DNA from: Siderastrea siderea | Lineage: Eukaryota > Cnidaria > Anthozoa > Scleractinia > Rhizangiidae | Assembly: GCA_964030785.1 (NCBI GenBank) | Contig: OZ034970.1 | Coordinates: 37,995,901 to 38,059,900 of the forward strand | Direction: 5' to 3' | Length of the DNA: 64,000 bases | Shown: one piece after another, positions 44,852 to 51,910 of the stretch | Position numbering within the stretch: position 1 is the first letter of the stretch | Layout of the letters: each line of letters opens with the position of its first letter | Notes under the pieces: generated by a model | The model's database searches: none | What the model was told of the DNA's origin: nothing | The model's input: the letters and a program-made list of their open reading frames with translations, nothing else | Made by a program: the position numbers and the translations under genes

Positions 44852-45478
44852 TTAGTCCGTGTCGTAATCCAATCGACGTCGTAACTTTTTGCCTTGGGCC
44901 CAATCTTCCCAACCGGGTAAGGGTTTCAATCGTTCCACTTCTCGGGCGGGTGCTTTGCCTTTGCGACTCTCGGCTAACTTTTTTTCCAAAGCCTTGCGCT
45001 GTTCTCGAAGGACTTCTAAACGCGACCGGGTATCCCCTCGACTGGTGGATGGGCTCCCTTTCTTGACAATCTTACTGGTAGTGGCTGCTCCTTTGCCTTT
45101 CTTGGTTGCAGGGGTAATGGGTGGTTTGGGAGTCGACGGGCTGCCTTTTATCATGCGCTTCAACCATTGTTCGACGGGTCCCGTCACCAAATCCCCGGCT
45201 TCTTCTTCTTCTTCGCCTGGTGGACCACCCGGGGCACCAACCCCCACCCCACCAGGAAATTGACGAATGCGTTTGGTTAACTTGATTAATTCTTGACTCA
45301 ACGGTTTGGTTTGAGCATTAACCAAGGCTGGGGGTAATTGAGGGTTGGCTAATAACACATGTTTTTTGGCGGCGAGAGTTGCGGCTTTGTTCAACAAGGC
45401 ATTTTCGGTGAGTTCTCCTTTGTAATATTGAATGAGTTGTTCCAAATCCTGGTGAGGAATCATGTAGACCTCGTCCAT
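44852..45478 (-). CDS. conserved-type Polinton protein of unknown function
   Basis: 208 residues. The helical N-terminal half (EQLIQYYKGELTENALLNKA, PLSQELIKLTKRIRQFPGG) is followed by a Gly/Glu-rich linker, a Lys/Ser/Thr/Pro region and a C-terminal coiled coil (RLEVLREQRKALEKKLAES). It ends in a W..GKKLRRRLDYD tail. The FPGGVGVGAPGG stretch could be a site for the element's protease. I recognise the general type from other animal Polintons but no function. Its start overlaps the end of the zinc-ribbon ORF. Confidence 0.7.
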   Translation of the reverse strand: MDEVYMIPHQDLEQLIQYYKGELTENALLNKAATLAAKKHVLLANPQLPPALVNAQTKPLSQELIKLTKRIRQFPGGVGVGAPGGPPGEEEEEAGDLVTGPVEQWLKRMIKGSPSTPKPPITPATKKGKGAATTSKIVKKGSPSTSRGDTRSRLEVLREQRKALEKKLAESRKGKAPAREVERLKPLPGWEDWAQGKKLRRRLDYDTD

Positions 45479-45690
45479 GGTCGTTGACTACAGTCGGGGC
45501 AAAGTTCCCCGTCTTCCTGGTCACGGCAACTCTTACAAAGACGGGACTTTAAGATGTGTTGGTACTCTCGATACAACAGGTGATATTTATGCTTCCAATA
45601 ATGACACTCGTCTTTCCACTTGTCAGTGGCCCGATTGGCCTCTTGTAATAGAGTCATCCACGTGGCAAGGGTTAACGAACACATTGACAT
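45460..45690 (-). CDS. small zinc-ribbon protein
   Basis: 76 residues from ATG 45690 (MSMCSLTLATWMTLL); an upstream GTG is less likely. A helix rich in aromatic and basic residues (DKWKDECHYWKHKYHLLYRE) precedes a four-cysteine ribbon CKSCRDQEDGELCPDC. Overlaps the neighbouring ORFs by about 19 bp on each side, as in a compact viral operon. No family assigned. Confidence 0.6.
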   Translation of the reverse strand: MSMCSLTLATWMTLLQEANRATDKWKDECHYWKHKYHLLYREYQHILKSRLCKSCRDQEDGELCPDCSQRPWTRST

Positions 45691-45989
45691 AACACCTCGT
45701 GAAGTCCTTGAAACAATCCGCTTCCTTTTTGTCGGACTAACCACTGACGACGTTTTTTGACGGAATGTCGACGACGTCCCAAATCACGTAGTACCTTTTT
45801 ATAGGGTTGAAGTTTAGCCAGCATGGGTGGGGTGACGGGAATCTTGTTTTTTAAAAAGTTCAAGACCAGTTCACTCACAGCATTGATTTGATCGGTATTG
45901 GCATGTTGTAACAACTCTTGACGTTTGGAACCATTGGCTTCTTGTAACATGGACCGTAAAAACGGTAATTGACGTCGAAGACGTTGCAT
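45672..45989 (-). CDS. small basic helical Polinton protein
   Basis: 105 residues: MQRLRRQLPFLRSMLQEANG, a hydrophobic helix (VSELVLNFLKNKIPVTPPML) and a basic helix (RRRHSVKKRRQWLVRQKGSG). This three-part layout recurs in animal Polinton gene clusters, but its function is unknown to me. It sits directly after the 53-residue mu-like ORF (3 bp gap). Confidence 0.65.
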   Translation of the reverse strand: MQRLRRQLPFLRSMLQEANGSKRQELLQHANTDQINAVSELVLNFLKNKIPVTPPMLAKLQPYKKVLRDLGRRRHSVKKRRQWLVRQKGSGLFQGLHEVLCQCVR

Positions 45990-45992
45990 CCT

Positions 45993-46154
45993 TTATCGGT
46001 GACGACGACGATACCGTTGATTGGCTTTTTGAATCGTGCGTTTTATACGTTTATCCGTTTCCAAGGCCACGGCTTTCCCCAATCCTGCCATAGCGGGCAC
46101 CAATAGATTTAAAAAACCGCCTCGTTGACGACGGCGTCTTCTCCTCCTCACCAT
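45993..46154 (-). CDS. 53-residue mu/pX-like core peptide
   Basis: A short ORF from ATG 46154 to TAA 45993. It has a run of Arg (MVRRRRRRRQRGGFLN), a hydrophobic stretch (LLVPAMAGLGKAVALE), then a basic tail ending RYRRRHR. The Arg cluster, RGG and hydrophobic segment match the design of the adenovirus mu/pX core-protein precursor and of the sibling at 51417-51605, including the shared GKAVAL. Likely to bind genome DNA in the particle and be cleaved after GG (inference). It starts 5 bp past the stop of the 46148-46480 ORF in the overlapping gene string. Confidence 0.7.
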   Translation of the reverse strand: MVRRRRRRRQRGGFLNLLVPAMAGLGKAVALETDKRIKRTIQKANQRYRRRHR

Positions 46155-46480
46155 GGTCGACCCGTCAATAGACGTTGAAGGGCTTTGTCTTGTTTGATGG
46201 CATCCCGCGTCTCTTTATAGCCTTGACGGGTATTGCGTTTGAAATCTTGCCACCAACCCCCACCTCGTTGTCGTCGGTAATGTTGTACATTATCGGTAAT
46301 GCCTTTCAAGGCTTGGCCGCCTAATTTGCCTAAAGCCAGTCCAAACCCAGGCGCTGGGCCTGATAGAAACATACTCATGCCATGGGCAATTTTATCCACC
46401 AAACGGGGTTTGCGACGCATTAAAGCCCCTCCTCTTTGTTTCCGTTTTCTGCGTCGTCGTCGTCGTCGTTGGACGGCCAT
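46148..46480 (-). CDS. Arg-rich mu/pVI-like structural peptide with two RGG sites
   Basis: 110 residues from ATG 46480, with a CATAAAAAG box at 46513-46521. The N-terminus is nearly pure Arg/Lys (MAVQRRRRRRRKRKQRGGAL). It is followed by an amphipathic/hydrophobic segment (MFLSGPAPGFGLALGKLGGQ), a second RRQRGGGWW and a Lys-rich helix. The two RGG motifs look like maturation-protease sites. Probably an internal virion protein that condenses DNA or contacts the capsid interior (inference). Confidence 0.7.
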   Translation of the reverse strand: MAVQRRRRRRRKRKQRGGALMRRKPRLVDKIAHGMSMFLSGPAPGFGLALGKLGGQALKGITDNVQHYRRQRGGGWWQDFKRNTRQGYKETRDAIKQDKALQRLLTGRPW

Positions 46481-47085
46481 GGTTCTAAGAGTGTGGGACT
46501 AGGAGGGAGCGGCTTTTTATGGATCCAATACTCTTTGGGTCTCAAGGGACGAGGGCATCCGTCTACATAGCATAGGGCTTCCAAGGGTTGGTACACAAAA
46601 TGACCATGGTAATCTTGGAGACATCGTTTGGGTAACGGAGGGGTGAAATCCACAATGGTATCATCCAAGGTTTGCATCTTGATTAAAAATCGTTCCAGAT
46701 CCTCCAAGGGAACACCCCGCACATGGGTTTTCAATTCGGTCAAGGCTTTGGCATAGGTGGTAAACGCAAACCGACTCATGGTCACTTTAAATCGGTATTG
46801 TTTAAAATCATTCCATCCTTTGACCACCGTCCCCACCGCCGCCAAACACGCTACCAACGTACTGTTTTCCAAAAGCGGACCCGCAATCATACCGGCAGCC
46901 ATCAGAAGTAAGGCCATGCCATTGAACAAGGCATTGATACACCTGTAATGATTCAACATTTTTCGATAACACCACCATTGTTGATGATAAAAGGCATACA
47001 AGGAATCCATGCGTTGTAATAATTCCGGGGGGAAGGGAAGACCATGTTGTTTCGATCCATTCAATAACGACACGACGGTTTTCAT
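46420..47085 (-). CDS. two-transmembrane SLATT-like protein
   Basis: 221 residues from ATG 47085 (MKTVVSLLNG); a GTG two codons upstream is less likely. A helical N-terminus with aromatic YHQQWWCYRKMLNHY leads into two adjacent TM segments (about 50-70 and 74-90). A long helix follows (WNDFKQYRFKVTMSRFAFTT), then a Pro-rich C-terminus and acidic tail (NDDDDDAENGNKEE). Two TMs followed by a cytoplasmic helix is the topology of SLATT domains, which occur in prokaryotic nucleotide-signalling conflict systems. Similar proteins recur in Polintons. Its 3' end overlaps the Arg-rich ORF by 61 bp. SLATT homology is inferred from topology and pattern only. Confidence 0.7.
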   Translation of the reverse strand: MKTVVSLLNGSKQHGLPFPPELLQRMDSLYAFYHQQWWCYRKMLNHYRCINALFNGMALLLMAAGMIAGPLLENSTLVACLAAVGTVVKGWNDFKQYRFKVTMSRFAFTTYAKALTELKTHVRGVPLEDLERFLIKMQTLDDTIVDFTPPLPKRCLQDYHGHFVYQPLEALCYVDGCPRPLRPKEYWIHKKPLPPSPTLLEPWPSNDDDDDAENGNKEEGL

Positions 47086-47087
47086 CC

Positions 47088-47996
47088 TCACGGCGAAACA
47101 CGGGACGACGAGGTTTGTACGCTCGGTGCTCCTCCTTGTTTATAACTGGTCACAATGCTATTGGTCATGGTGACATTGGCAATTTCACGTCCTTGGGCCA
47201 ACTGTTCTTGATCTTGTAACAGCATACGTAAACGTCGTTGTAAATCCGCTTGACGCAAGGTACGAGGGGGTGGACTCCCAGACGTCCAAGATCCTCGAGG
47301 GGTAGCTGGATTGGAGGCAGGTGTCAAAGGGGAAGTGGGGGTATTTCGTCGTCGTCCCCGTATTCGTCTCGGTCGTCGTCCACGACGACCCCCACCACCA
47401 CCTCCACCTCCACCACCACCACCACCTCCACCTCCACCAGCACCACCAGCACCACCAGCACCACCAGCACCACCACCAGCACCACCAGCACCACCACCAG
47501 CACCACGTCCACCACCACCACCACCACGACCGCTTCCACCACCGCGTCCACCACCACGTCCACCACCACGTCCACCACCACCACCACGTCCATTACCATT
47601 ACCCCCAGCACCCGCTGCTGTTCGAGCACCCGCTGCCAAAGGTACGCTAGGAGGACTCGCAGGGGTTCGAGCACCAGAAGACTCCGGGGTAGTGTGTATG
47701 CTACGGTAGGATTGACTTCCTGGACTTCCTACCCCAGCAGGGGAAGAGGCCTGTACAGGGGGTGCACCATCCAAATCGGGCCAGGTGGCCACTGTCCTGG
47801 GGGAGGGGAGACTTCTCAAAAACTCACGGAGCACCTCGGGGTGCATTTCCTCCATGGCCACGTCCACAAGGCCTTCGTCTCCCGTGAAATACAGTTGTTG
47901 CAGGGTCCCTGGGGACATTTGATTGCCGCTGGCCGCTCCCACCCCCGCAGGGGAAACGGTATCGTACGATTGCGGAGGTTGACGGTCATCGGCCAT
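47088..47996 (-). CDS. Gly/Arg-rich low-complexity protein
   Basis: 302 residues from ATG 47996, with a TATAAAGG box (48033-48040). The N-terminal third is ordinary (MADDRQPPQSYDTVSPAGVG ... EEMHPEVLREFLRSLPSPR). The middle is a long Gly/Arg/Ala tract (RGGGGGRGGGRGGG type, about residues 128-205) encoded by a GGT/GGC-type microsatellite (47389-47620). The C-terminus resumes ordinary sequence with TMTNSIVTSYKQGG. RGG-rich tracts bind nucleic acid or form condensates. Long ORFs in the other frames here are by-products of the trinucleotide repeat. Confidence 0.75.
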   Translation of the reverse strand: MADDRQPPQSYDTVSPAGVGAASGNQMSPGTLQQLYFTGDEGLVDVAMEEMHPEVLREFLRSLPSPRTVATWPDLDGAPPVQASSPAGVGSPGSQSYRSIHTTPESSGARTPASPPSVPLAAGARTAAGAGGNGNGRGGGGGRGGGRGGGRGGGSGRGGGGGGRGAGGGAGGAGGGAGGAGGAGGAGGGGGGGGGGGGGGGGGRRGRRPRRIRGRRRNTPTSPLTPASNPATPRGSWTSGSPPPRTLRQADLQRRLRMLLQDQEQLAQGREIANVTMTNSIVTSYKQGGAPSVQTSSSRVSP

Positions 47997-48035
47997 GGTT
48001 GCTTTTCTCTTTTTACCTGTTCCAAGGGGCTCCCT

Positions 48036-48689
48036 TTATAGGCGTTTTTGATAGGTGCGAGTCCATCCTTCGTCTTTTAACAAGTGACTCAACACCCGTT
48101 GTTGATCGGAGGAGGCGGGATGTAAATCCAAGACCAAATACCCATACGGTCGTGTAGTGGCTTGATGAAACGTCTCCAATGTGTCTTTCCAAGTGGTCGG
48201 AAACGATTGAAGCATGACATTGCGTACCCCTAATTGATCTCGGGGGTTCTTGAACGCCACGATGTAATGGGCATTGCGGGATATACTTTTAGCATAGCGA
48301 CCCACGGGAAACATGTCTTGGCACAAGTATAGGACGGTCACCCCTTGATGATGCGAATGTTTGGTGAATAAATCCAACACGCGTTTATCGTGACTCCCTT
48401 CGTCCATTAAATCATCCAAGACCAGGACCCCATGTCCTTGAGGAAACCATTGCACTAAGGCCTCATGATCGGGAATCCCTTCGTGAAACACCACCCCTTG
48501 ATCTTGCATGCCTTGAAATCGATCTTGCCAGGCGCCATAACAATAATGCACTTGGGTCGGTGGGGTTTCAAACAAGTCCGGGTTGTCTACCAAGAGTTTT
48601 TCCGTAAACACAGTTTTCCCACATCCCGAAGGACCCACCACCAAGATAGAGGAAGGCGTATGAAAACGAAACGGTTTCCCCGTTTGCAT
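48036..48689 (-). CDS. ATP: A32/FtsK-HerA-type genome-packaging ATPase
   Basis: 217 residues. Walker A GPSGCGKT (19-26) and Walker B HGVLVLDDLMDE (about 86-97), followed by a sensor-like THSHHQGVTVLYLCQDMFP. This is the small packaging ATPase shared by Polintons, adintoviruses and NCLDVs, which pumps genome DNA into the capsid. The TATA-like AATAAAAAGG (48725-48734) ends exactly at the tRNA gene's 3' end. Confidence 0.95.
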   Translation of the reverse strand: MQTGKPFRFHTPSSILVVGPSGCGKTVFTEKLLVDNPDLFETPPTQVHYCYGAWQDRFQGMQDQGVVFHEGIPDHEALVQWFPQGHGVLVLDDLMDEGSHDKRVLDLFTKHSHHQGVTVLYLCQDMFPVGRYAKSISRNAHYIVAFKNPRDQLGVRNVMLQSFPTTWKDTLETFHQATTRPYGYLVLDLHPASSDQQRVLSHLLKDEGWTRTYQKRL

Positions 48690-48710
48690 GATGATGACGA
48701 ACTACCCTTA

Positions 48711-48720
48711 GAAAAAAAAA
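48711..48720 (-). terminator. RNA polymerase III T-tract
   Basis: Nine consecutive T on the minus strand, about 14 nt past the 3' end of the tRNA gene, a canonical Pol III termination signal. It lies in the leader of the ATPase gene. Confidence 0.7.
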
Positions 48721-48733
48721 GGCACCTTTTTAT

Positions 48734-48818
48734 TGGAATCGGTGGGACTCGAACCCACGCACGATCTCCTCATGTATTCGGGGGGATCCAAAGGCTCTAC
48801 CCACTGAGCTACGACTCC
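48734..48818 (-). tRNA. type II (long variable arm) tRNA gene inside the Polinton
   Basis: 85 nt. The acceptor stem GGAGTCG pairs with CGATTCC (one G-T). The D arm is GCTC-AGTGGGTA-GAGC, the T arm GTGGG-TTCGAGT-CCCAC, and the discriminator is A. The variable arm CATG-AGGAGAT-CGTG pairs, which with the length fits a Ser/Leu-like type II tRNA. A box TAGCTCAGTGG and B box GGTTCGAGTCC match the Pol III consensus. The anticodon stem TTTGG/CCGAA leaves a C-rich loop of six rather than seven bases (ATCCCC), so the anticodon cannot be assigned and decoding ability is uncertain. Confidence 0.8.
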
Positions 48819-48846
48819 GACACCGTTTTCCAACGAACTTTTTTAT

Positions 48847-49386
48847 TTAATGATTACATTGATGATACGGATGACAACACAGTTGATACCATCTGGCTTC
48901 TTGACCTACAATCAATTGTTGAAGGCGTTGACCCGCTTGATGGTCATTGCTTACATAATCATGATCCGAAAACTCATTTAAAAACGCTTGCAAGGTCCGT
49001 CCACGGGCTTTGGCTTTCAAATACAACAAGGCGTAATCACCACAACTCTTGCTTGAAATGGCTTGGAGGGACTTGCCATTGGTCACTACATACTTCCAAT
49101 GTTGGACAATCCAATCTCGTAACGGGGTAGCTTGCACGTACGTATCCAATGGCAAAGCATAACTGTCCAGGACTTCACACACCTTTCCATCCGTCCACAC
49201 CGCTAACCAATGTTGTCCCGGTTGATCGTGTGGGTCCGTATTCACAATGTACCCTTGGGGTTGGGTCTTGACAGGACTCTTGGGTAAACGATCACAGGCC
49301 ACCGTCCCGTAAAAGACAGGGTTCAATTGGGGGTCGTCTCGGGCTAAATAATCCAATTGCACATTATTCAAGGCCACATGTTCCAT
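48847..49386 (-). CDS. PRO: adenain-like cysteine maturation protease
   Basis: 179 residues from ATG 49386 (MEHVALNNVQ), 4 bp past the capsid stop. The longer in-frame start at 49461 would overlap the capsid gene by 71 bp and is less likely. The catalytic triad is visible as H59 (GQHWLAV), D74 (EVLDSYAL) and C115 (SKSCGDYALLY), the order His-Asp-Cys of the adenovirus/Ulp1 clan. It processes precapsid proteins; candidate substrates are the RGG-bearing basic peptides of the same element. Confidence 0.92.
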   Translation of the reverse strand: MEHVALNNVQLDYLARDDPQLNPVFYGTVACDRLPKSPVKTQPQGYIVNTDPHDQPGQHWLAVWTDGKVCEVLDSYALPLDTYVQATPLRDWIVQHWKYVVTNGKSLQAISSKSCGDYALLYLKAKARGRTLQAFLNEFSDHDYVSNDHQAGQRLQQLIVGQEARWYQLCCHPYHQCNH

Positions 49387-49390
49387 TTCT

Positions 49391-50791
49391 TCAGTGCTGG
49401 TAAATGTTATACAACACGGCTCCGTTCCTGTCAATCTCCAGCAAATTCTCAAATTCTCCATACACGAGTACGGTTATATTGACACCGGGGGCAGCTCCAA
49501 ATTCCAACACCAGTTGTAAATCGCCCGTTTGCTTGGGGTTGAGGTTTTGACTGTCAGCACATCCATTGGCGACATTGTCAAACATGTACAAGGTACAATT
49601 TTTAGCTTGGCCCCAATCCAGCAGTTCTACCATATTGCCTTTCTTTTTACACCAGGCACCACTGGCTTGCAGAAAACGGAAGTAGCCTAGATTATCTCGG
49701 GTGCCATTGTTGTGCACTAACTGGAGGGTTTCATAAGGGTATTCTTCTCCTCTGACAATCTGTTTAATGGAGGTCAGACCAAATTTCTGGAAACAGAACG
49801 GATCTCGGGTCACATCTCCATTGAAGGCACGGCTGTCCAGTAACCCCACAATCAATCGGTCAGGTATTCTGTTTTGAAACAGGTTCGGGATATCAAAGCG
49901 GACCAGGTTGTTTTGCATGCTGAAAGTCCGGATTTCACTGCGGACGGTCGGGTAAGCCGCCACTTCTCCTTCATTGTGTCTTTTTTCAGATATACTCTGG
50001 TAGATGGCGTCATTCAAACGCAGTTGACAGAGATGAAACCGTAGTTTGACATCCCCTTCCATCAATCGGCCAGCTAGAGCCACTCCATTCAAAAACAGGC
50101 TGGGGCCATTGAAATGAAATTTCATCTTGATTTCAATACCAGGCACCAACAGTTTGCCGGTGTGAAACACTTCCAAGTGCGGGGTAAACACTAGACTGTG
50201 GGTGGCACCTCCAGCATACTTGGCCACTTCAGCTACCATGGCGTCCAAGGCTCCTTTGTGATTGGTACTGAGAGCTTGCCAGGCTACATGGTCTCCTGCT
50301 TTGTCTGTGTTGTTGGCGGTCCATTGGGGTGGGAAATCCACTTGATTGTACCATCCTTGGGGTCCTAACACGGTCTTGCCATCTTCTCGGTCATAATTCA
50401 ACAAGGTTTCTAGGTAAGCTTTGTAATGATACGTGTCGGATTGTGGACTGATCAACGTGCCATTCAACTGCAAGTCAATTTGTTTGATGATGGAATGGGC
50501 CAAATTGTTGACGGGCCACAATTTCTGATTGGCCACCAAGTTCCCGGCATCTTGCTTTTTCAAACTCAATTCCATGGTAAAGTAACTGCGTCCCAAATCC
50601 ACAAAATCGTCCAACCCTGGAATGATGAATTCCATGGGATTGATACCCGTGGTGGTGGGTTGAATGGTGACCATGCGATAGGCATTGATGCTAATGTCGG
50701 TCGGTGGCACCTTGAAAATCCGTAAGGCAGGGTTGACGGTCCCTTCGGAACGCTCGTGAGCCGGGGCGGTTTGCGTACTCACGTCAGGCAT
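49391..50791 (-). CDS. MCP: major capsid protein, double jelly roll (hexon-like)
   Basis: 466 residues. Conserved Polinton/adintovirus MCP blocks are visible: VPPTDISINAYRMVTIQPTT, FIIPGLDDFVDLGRSYFTME, IIKQIDLQLNGTLISPQSDT followed by YHYKAYLETLLNYD, then FHTGKLLVPGIEIKMKFHFN and a C-terminal LVLEFGAAPGVNITVLVYGE. It builds the trimeric capsomers of an icosahedral particle. The TATAAAAA box (50834-50841) is 43 bp upstream and lies inside the 3' end of the preceding ORF. Confidence 0.95.
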   Translation of the reverse strand: MPDVSTQTAPAHERSEGTVNPALRIFKVPPTDISINAYRMVTIQPTTTGINPMEFIIPGLDDFVDLGRSYFTMELSLKKQDAGNLVANQKLWPVNNLAHSIIKQIDLQLNGTLISPQSDTYHYKAYLETLLNYDREDGKTVLGPQGWYNQVDFPPQWTANNTDKAGDHVAWQALSTNHKGALDAMVAEVAKYAGGATHSLVFTPHLEVFHTGKLLVPGIEIKMKFHFNGPSLFLNGVALAGRLMEGDVKLRFHLCQLRLNDAIYQSISEKRHNEGEVAAYPTVRSEIRTFSMQNNLVRFDIPNLFQNRIPDRLIVGLLDSRAFNGDVTRDPFCFQKFGLTSIKQIVRGEEYPYETLQLVHNNGTRDNLGYFRFLQASGAWCKKKGNMVELLDWGQAKNCTLYMFDNVANGCADSQNLNPKQTGDLQLVLEFGAAPGVNITVLVYGEFENLLEIDRNGAVLYNIYQH

Positions 50792-50793
50792 GT

Positions 50794-51021
50794 TTAACGT
50801 CGTCGAGTGGTACCCCGTCGTCGTCGTGAGGGGTTTTTATAGCGTCGTCGTCGTCGTGCTAAACGTTGTCTCAAATCAAACCCGGGGACTCTCATGACCT
50901 CGGCACTCAACCATCCACCACGTTGTCGTCGCATGAGTTTCCAAAACGGATACAGTCCACCCCATTGAGACAACCCTCGATCACTACGAATCCGTCGAGG
51001 TCGTGAATGCACGGGTTCCAT
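50794..51021 (-). CDS. small Arg-rich RQRGG protein
   Basis: 75 residues from ATG 51021 (MEPVHSRPRRIRSD). It has WGGLYPFWKLMRRQRGGWLS, then a hydrophobic/Arg tail (RQRLARRRRRYKNPSRRRRG). The RRQRGGW motif matches the others in this element and may be a protease site. Its C-terminal codons for RYKNP contain the TATA box of the capsid gene. Probably a minor virion component. Confidence 0.65.
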   Translation of the reverse strand: MEPVHSRPRRIRSDRGLSQWGGLYPFWKLMRRQRGGWLSAEVMRVPGFDLRQRLARRRRRYKNPSRRRRGTTRRR

Positions 51022-51023
51022 GT

Positions 51024-51350
51024 TCACACTCCGAAAATATCACGTGCACGTTTGGTTTGTTTGGGAAACAAGGCAGTGGCTACACGCACGGCGTCTTTCA
51101 CGTTCTTATGACTCAACGCTTTCTTGGCTTGTTTGGTGATTTCCTTTTTAAGGACGTCTTCGGCTTTGCGTTTGATACCTCGTGTCAAACCCGTTTCCAA
51201 GCCTCTCTTGATATTACTAGGCAATTTTAAAGGATTTCGCGTCCTTATAAGACCTTGCAACCCCCCACGCATCAGATCCGTCATCACTCCTTTGCCTTGT
51301 TGATCATACCACTCGTCGGTTCGAAATCGTGTCAAACTTCCCCCACGCAT
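51024..51350 (-). CDS. basic amphipathic protein, candidate minor capsid/pVI-like
   Basis: 108 residues from ATG 51350, with TATAAAAA at 51403-51410. Begins MRGGSLTRFRTDEW and has a second MRGGLQGLI (about residues 27-35). A Lys-rich helix follows (RKAEDVLKKEITKQAKKALS), ending PKQTKRARDIFGV. The two RGG sites near the N-terminus suggest processing. The amphipathic first part is reminiscent of adenovirus pVI in design only. Confidence 0.6.
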   Translation of the reverse strand: MRGGSLTRFRTDEWYDQQGKGVMTDLMRGGLQGLIRTRNPLKLPSNIKRGLETGLTRGIKRKAEDVLKKEITKQAKKALSHKNVKDAVRVATALFPKQTKRARDIFGV

Positions 51351-51416
51351 GGTGTCTTCTTCACCAGGGATAAACGTTTTGTCTGTGCTTCACGTGATCC
51401 CCTTTTTATACCGTCA

Positions 51417-51605
51417 TCATCGTCGTTTTTTCCGAAAAGCGGCTTCCAACCCTTTTTTAGCTCCGTAACTCGCGGCACCACTTGCGGCACCCAACGCCAC
51501 AGCTTTCCCTCCAGCGATCAAGGCTGGAATGAGGGCGGCCAGGGGCAAGAGACCCCCTCGTTGCCTTCTTCTTCGTCTCATTCGACGCACTCTTGTCTTG
51601 GGCAT
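51417..51605 (-). CDS. mu/pX-like core protein
   Basis: 62 residues: an Arg-rich head (MPKTRVRRMRRRRRQRGG), then a hydrophobic Ala/Leu/Ile segment (LLPLAALIPALIAGGKAVAL), then a basic tail ending FRKKRR. This closely follows the layout of the adenovirus pX precursor of mu. TATAAAAA at 51635-51642 overlaps the 3' end of the upstream ORF. Likely packaged with, and condensing, the DNA. Confidence 0.75.
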   Translation of the reverse strand: MPKTRVRRMRRRRRQRGGLLPLAALIPALIAGGKAVALGAASGAASYGAKKGLEAAFRKKRR

Positions 51606-51643
51606 CTTTGTTTGTTTTCACAACCCTTGTTTTCTTTTTATAC

Positions 51644-51877
51644 TCACATGACGTTGCACGTAAACGATTCCCCCGCCCACCGTTTGCGTTTCCCACTTCG
51701 CATTTCTTCCATACGTTTCTTCGTTGATCTTAGGTAATTCTTTTTGGCTAACTTTTCTACCCCTTTGGTGATGGACCAAGCGGCCTTAGGAATCCCGGCA
51801 ATCACTGCGTTGACCCCTTCCCCCGCTTGTGGACGCTGTGGTCGTCGTCGTCGTCGTCGTCGTCGTTTCGGAGGCAT
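51644..51877 (-). CDS. Arg-rich mu-like protein without RGG
   Basis: 77 residues: MPPKRRRRRRRRPQRPQAGE, a hydrophobic middle (GVNAVIAGIPKAAWSITKGV) and a Lys/Arg tail. It shares the head-hydrophobic-tail plan of the mu-like peptides but has PQAGEG where the others have QRGG. A CATAAAAAAG box (51905-51914) precedes it. Confidence 0.65.
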   Translation of the reverse strand: MPPKRRRRRRRRPQRPQAGEGVNAVIAGIPKAAWSITKGVEKLAKKNYLRSTKKRMEEMRSGKRKRWAGESFTCNVM

Positions 51878-51910
51878 GATTGATTTGGGTTCCCTTCTCG
51901 TCTCTCTTTT

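Noticed and set aside
47250..48041. Long plus-strand ORFs opposite the Gly-rich gene (Thr/Ser-, Pro- and His-rich frames)
   Set aside because: They are by-products of the GGT/ACC trinucleotide repeat, which keeps every frame open. Only the minus-strand frame has ordinary sequence at both ends plus a TATA box.
49387..49461. Upstream start for the protease
   Set aside because: It would overlap the capsid coding region by 71 bp; ATG 49386 sits 4 bp after the capsid stop and begins the conserved part.
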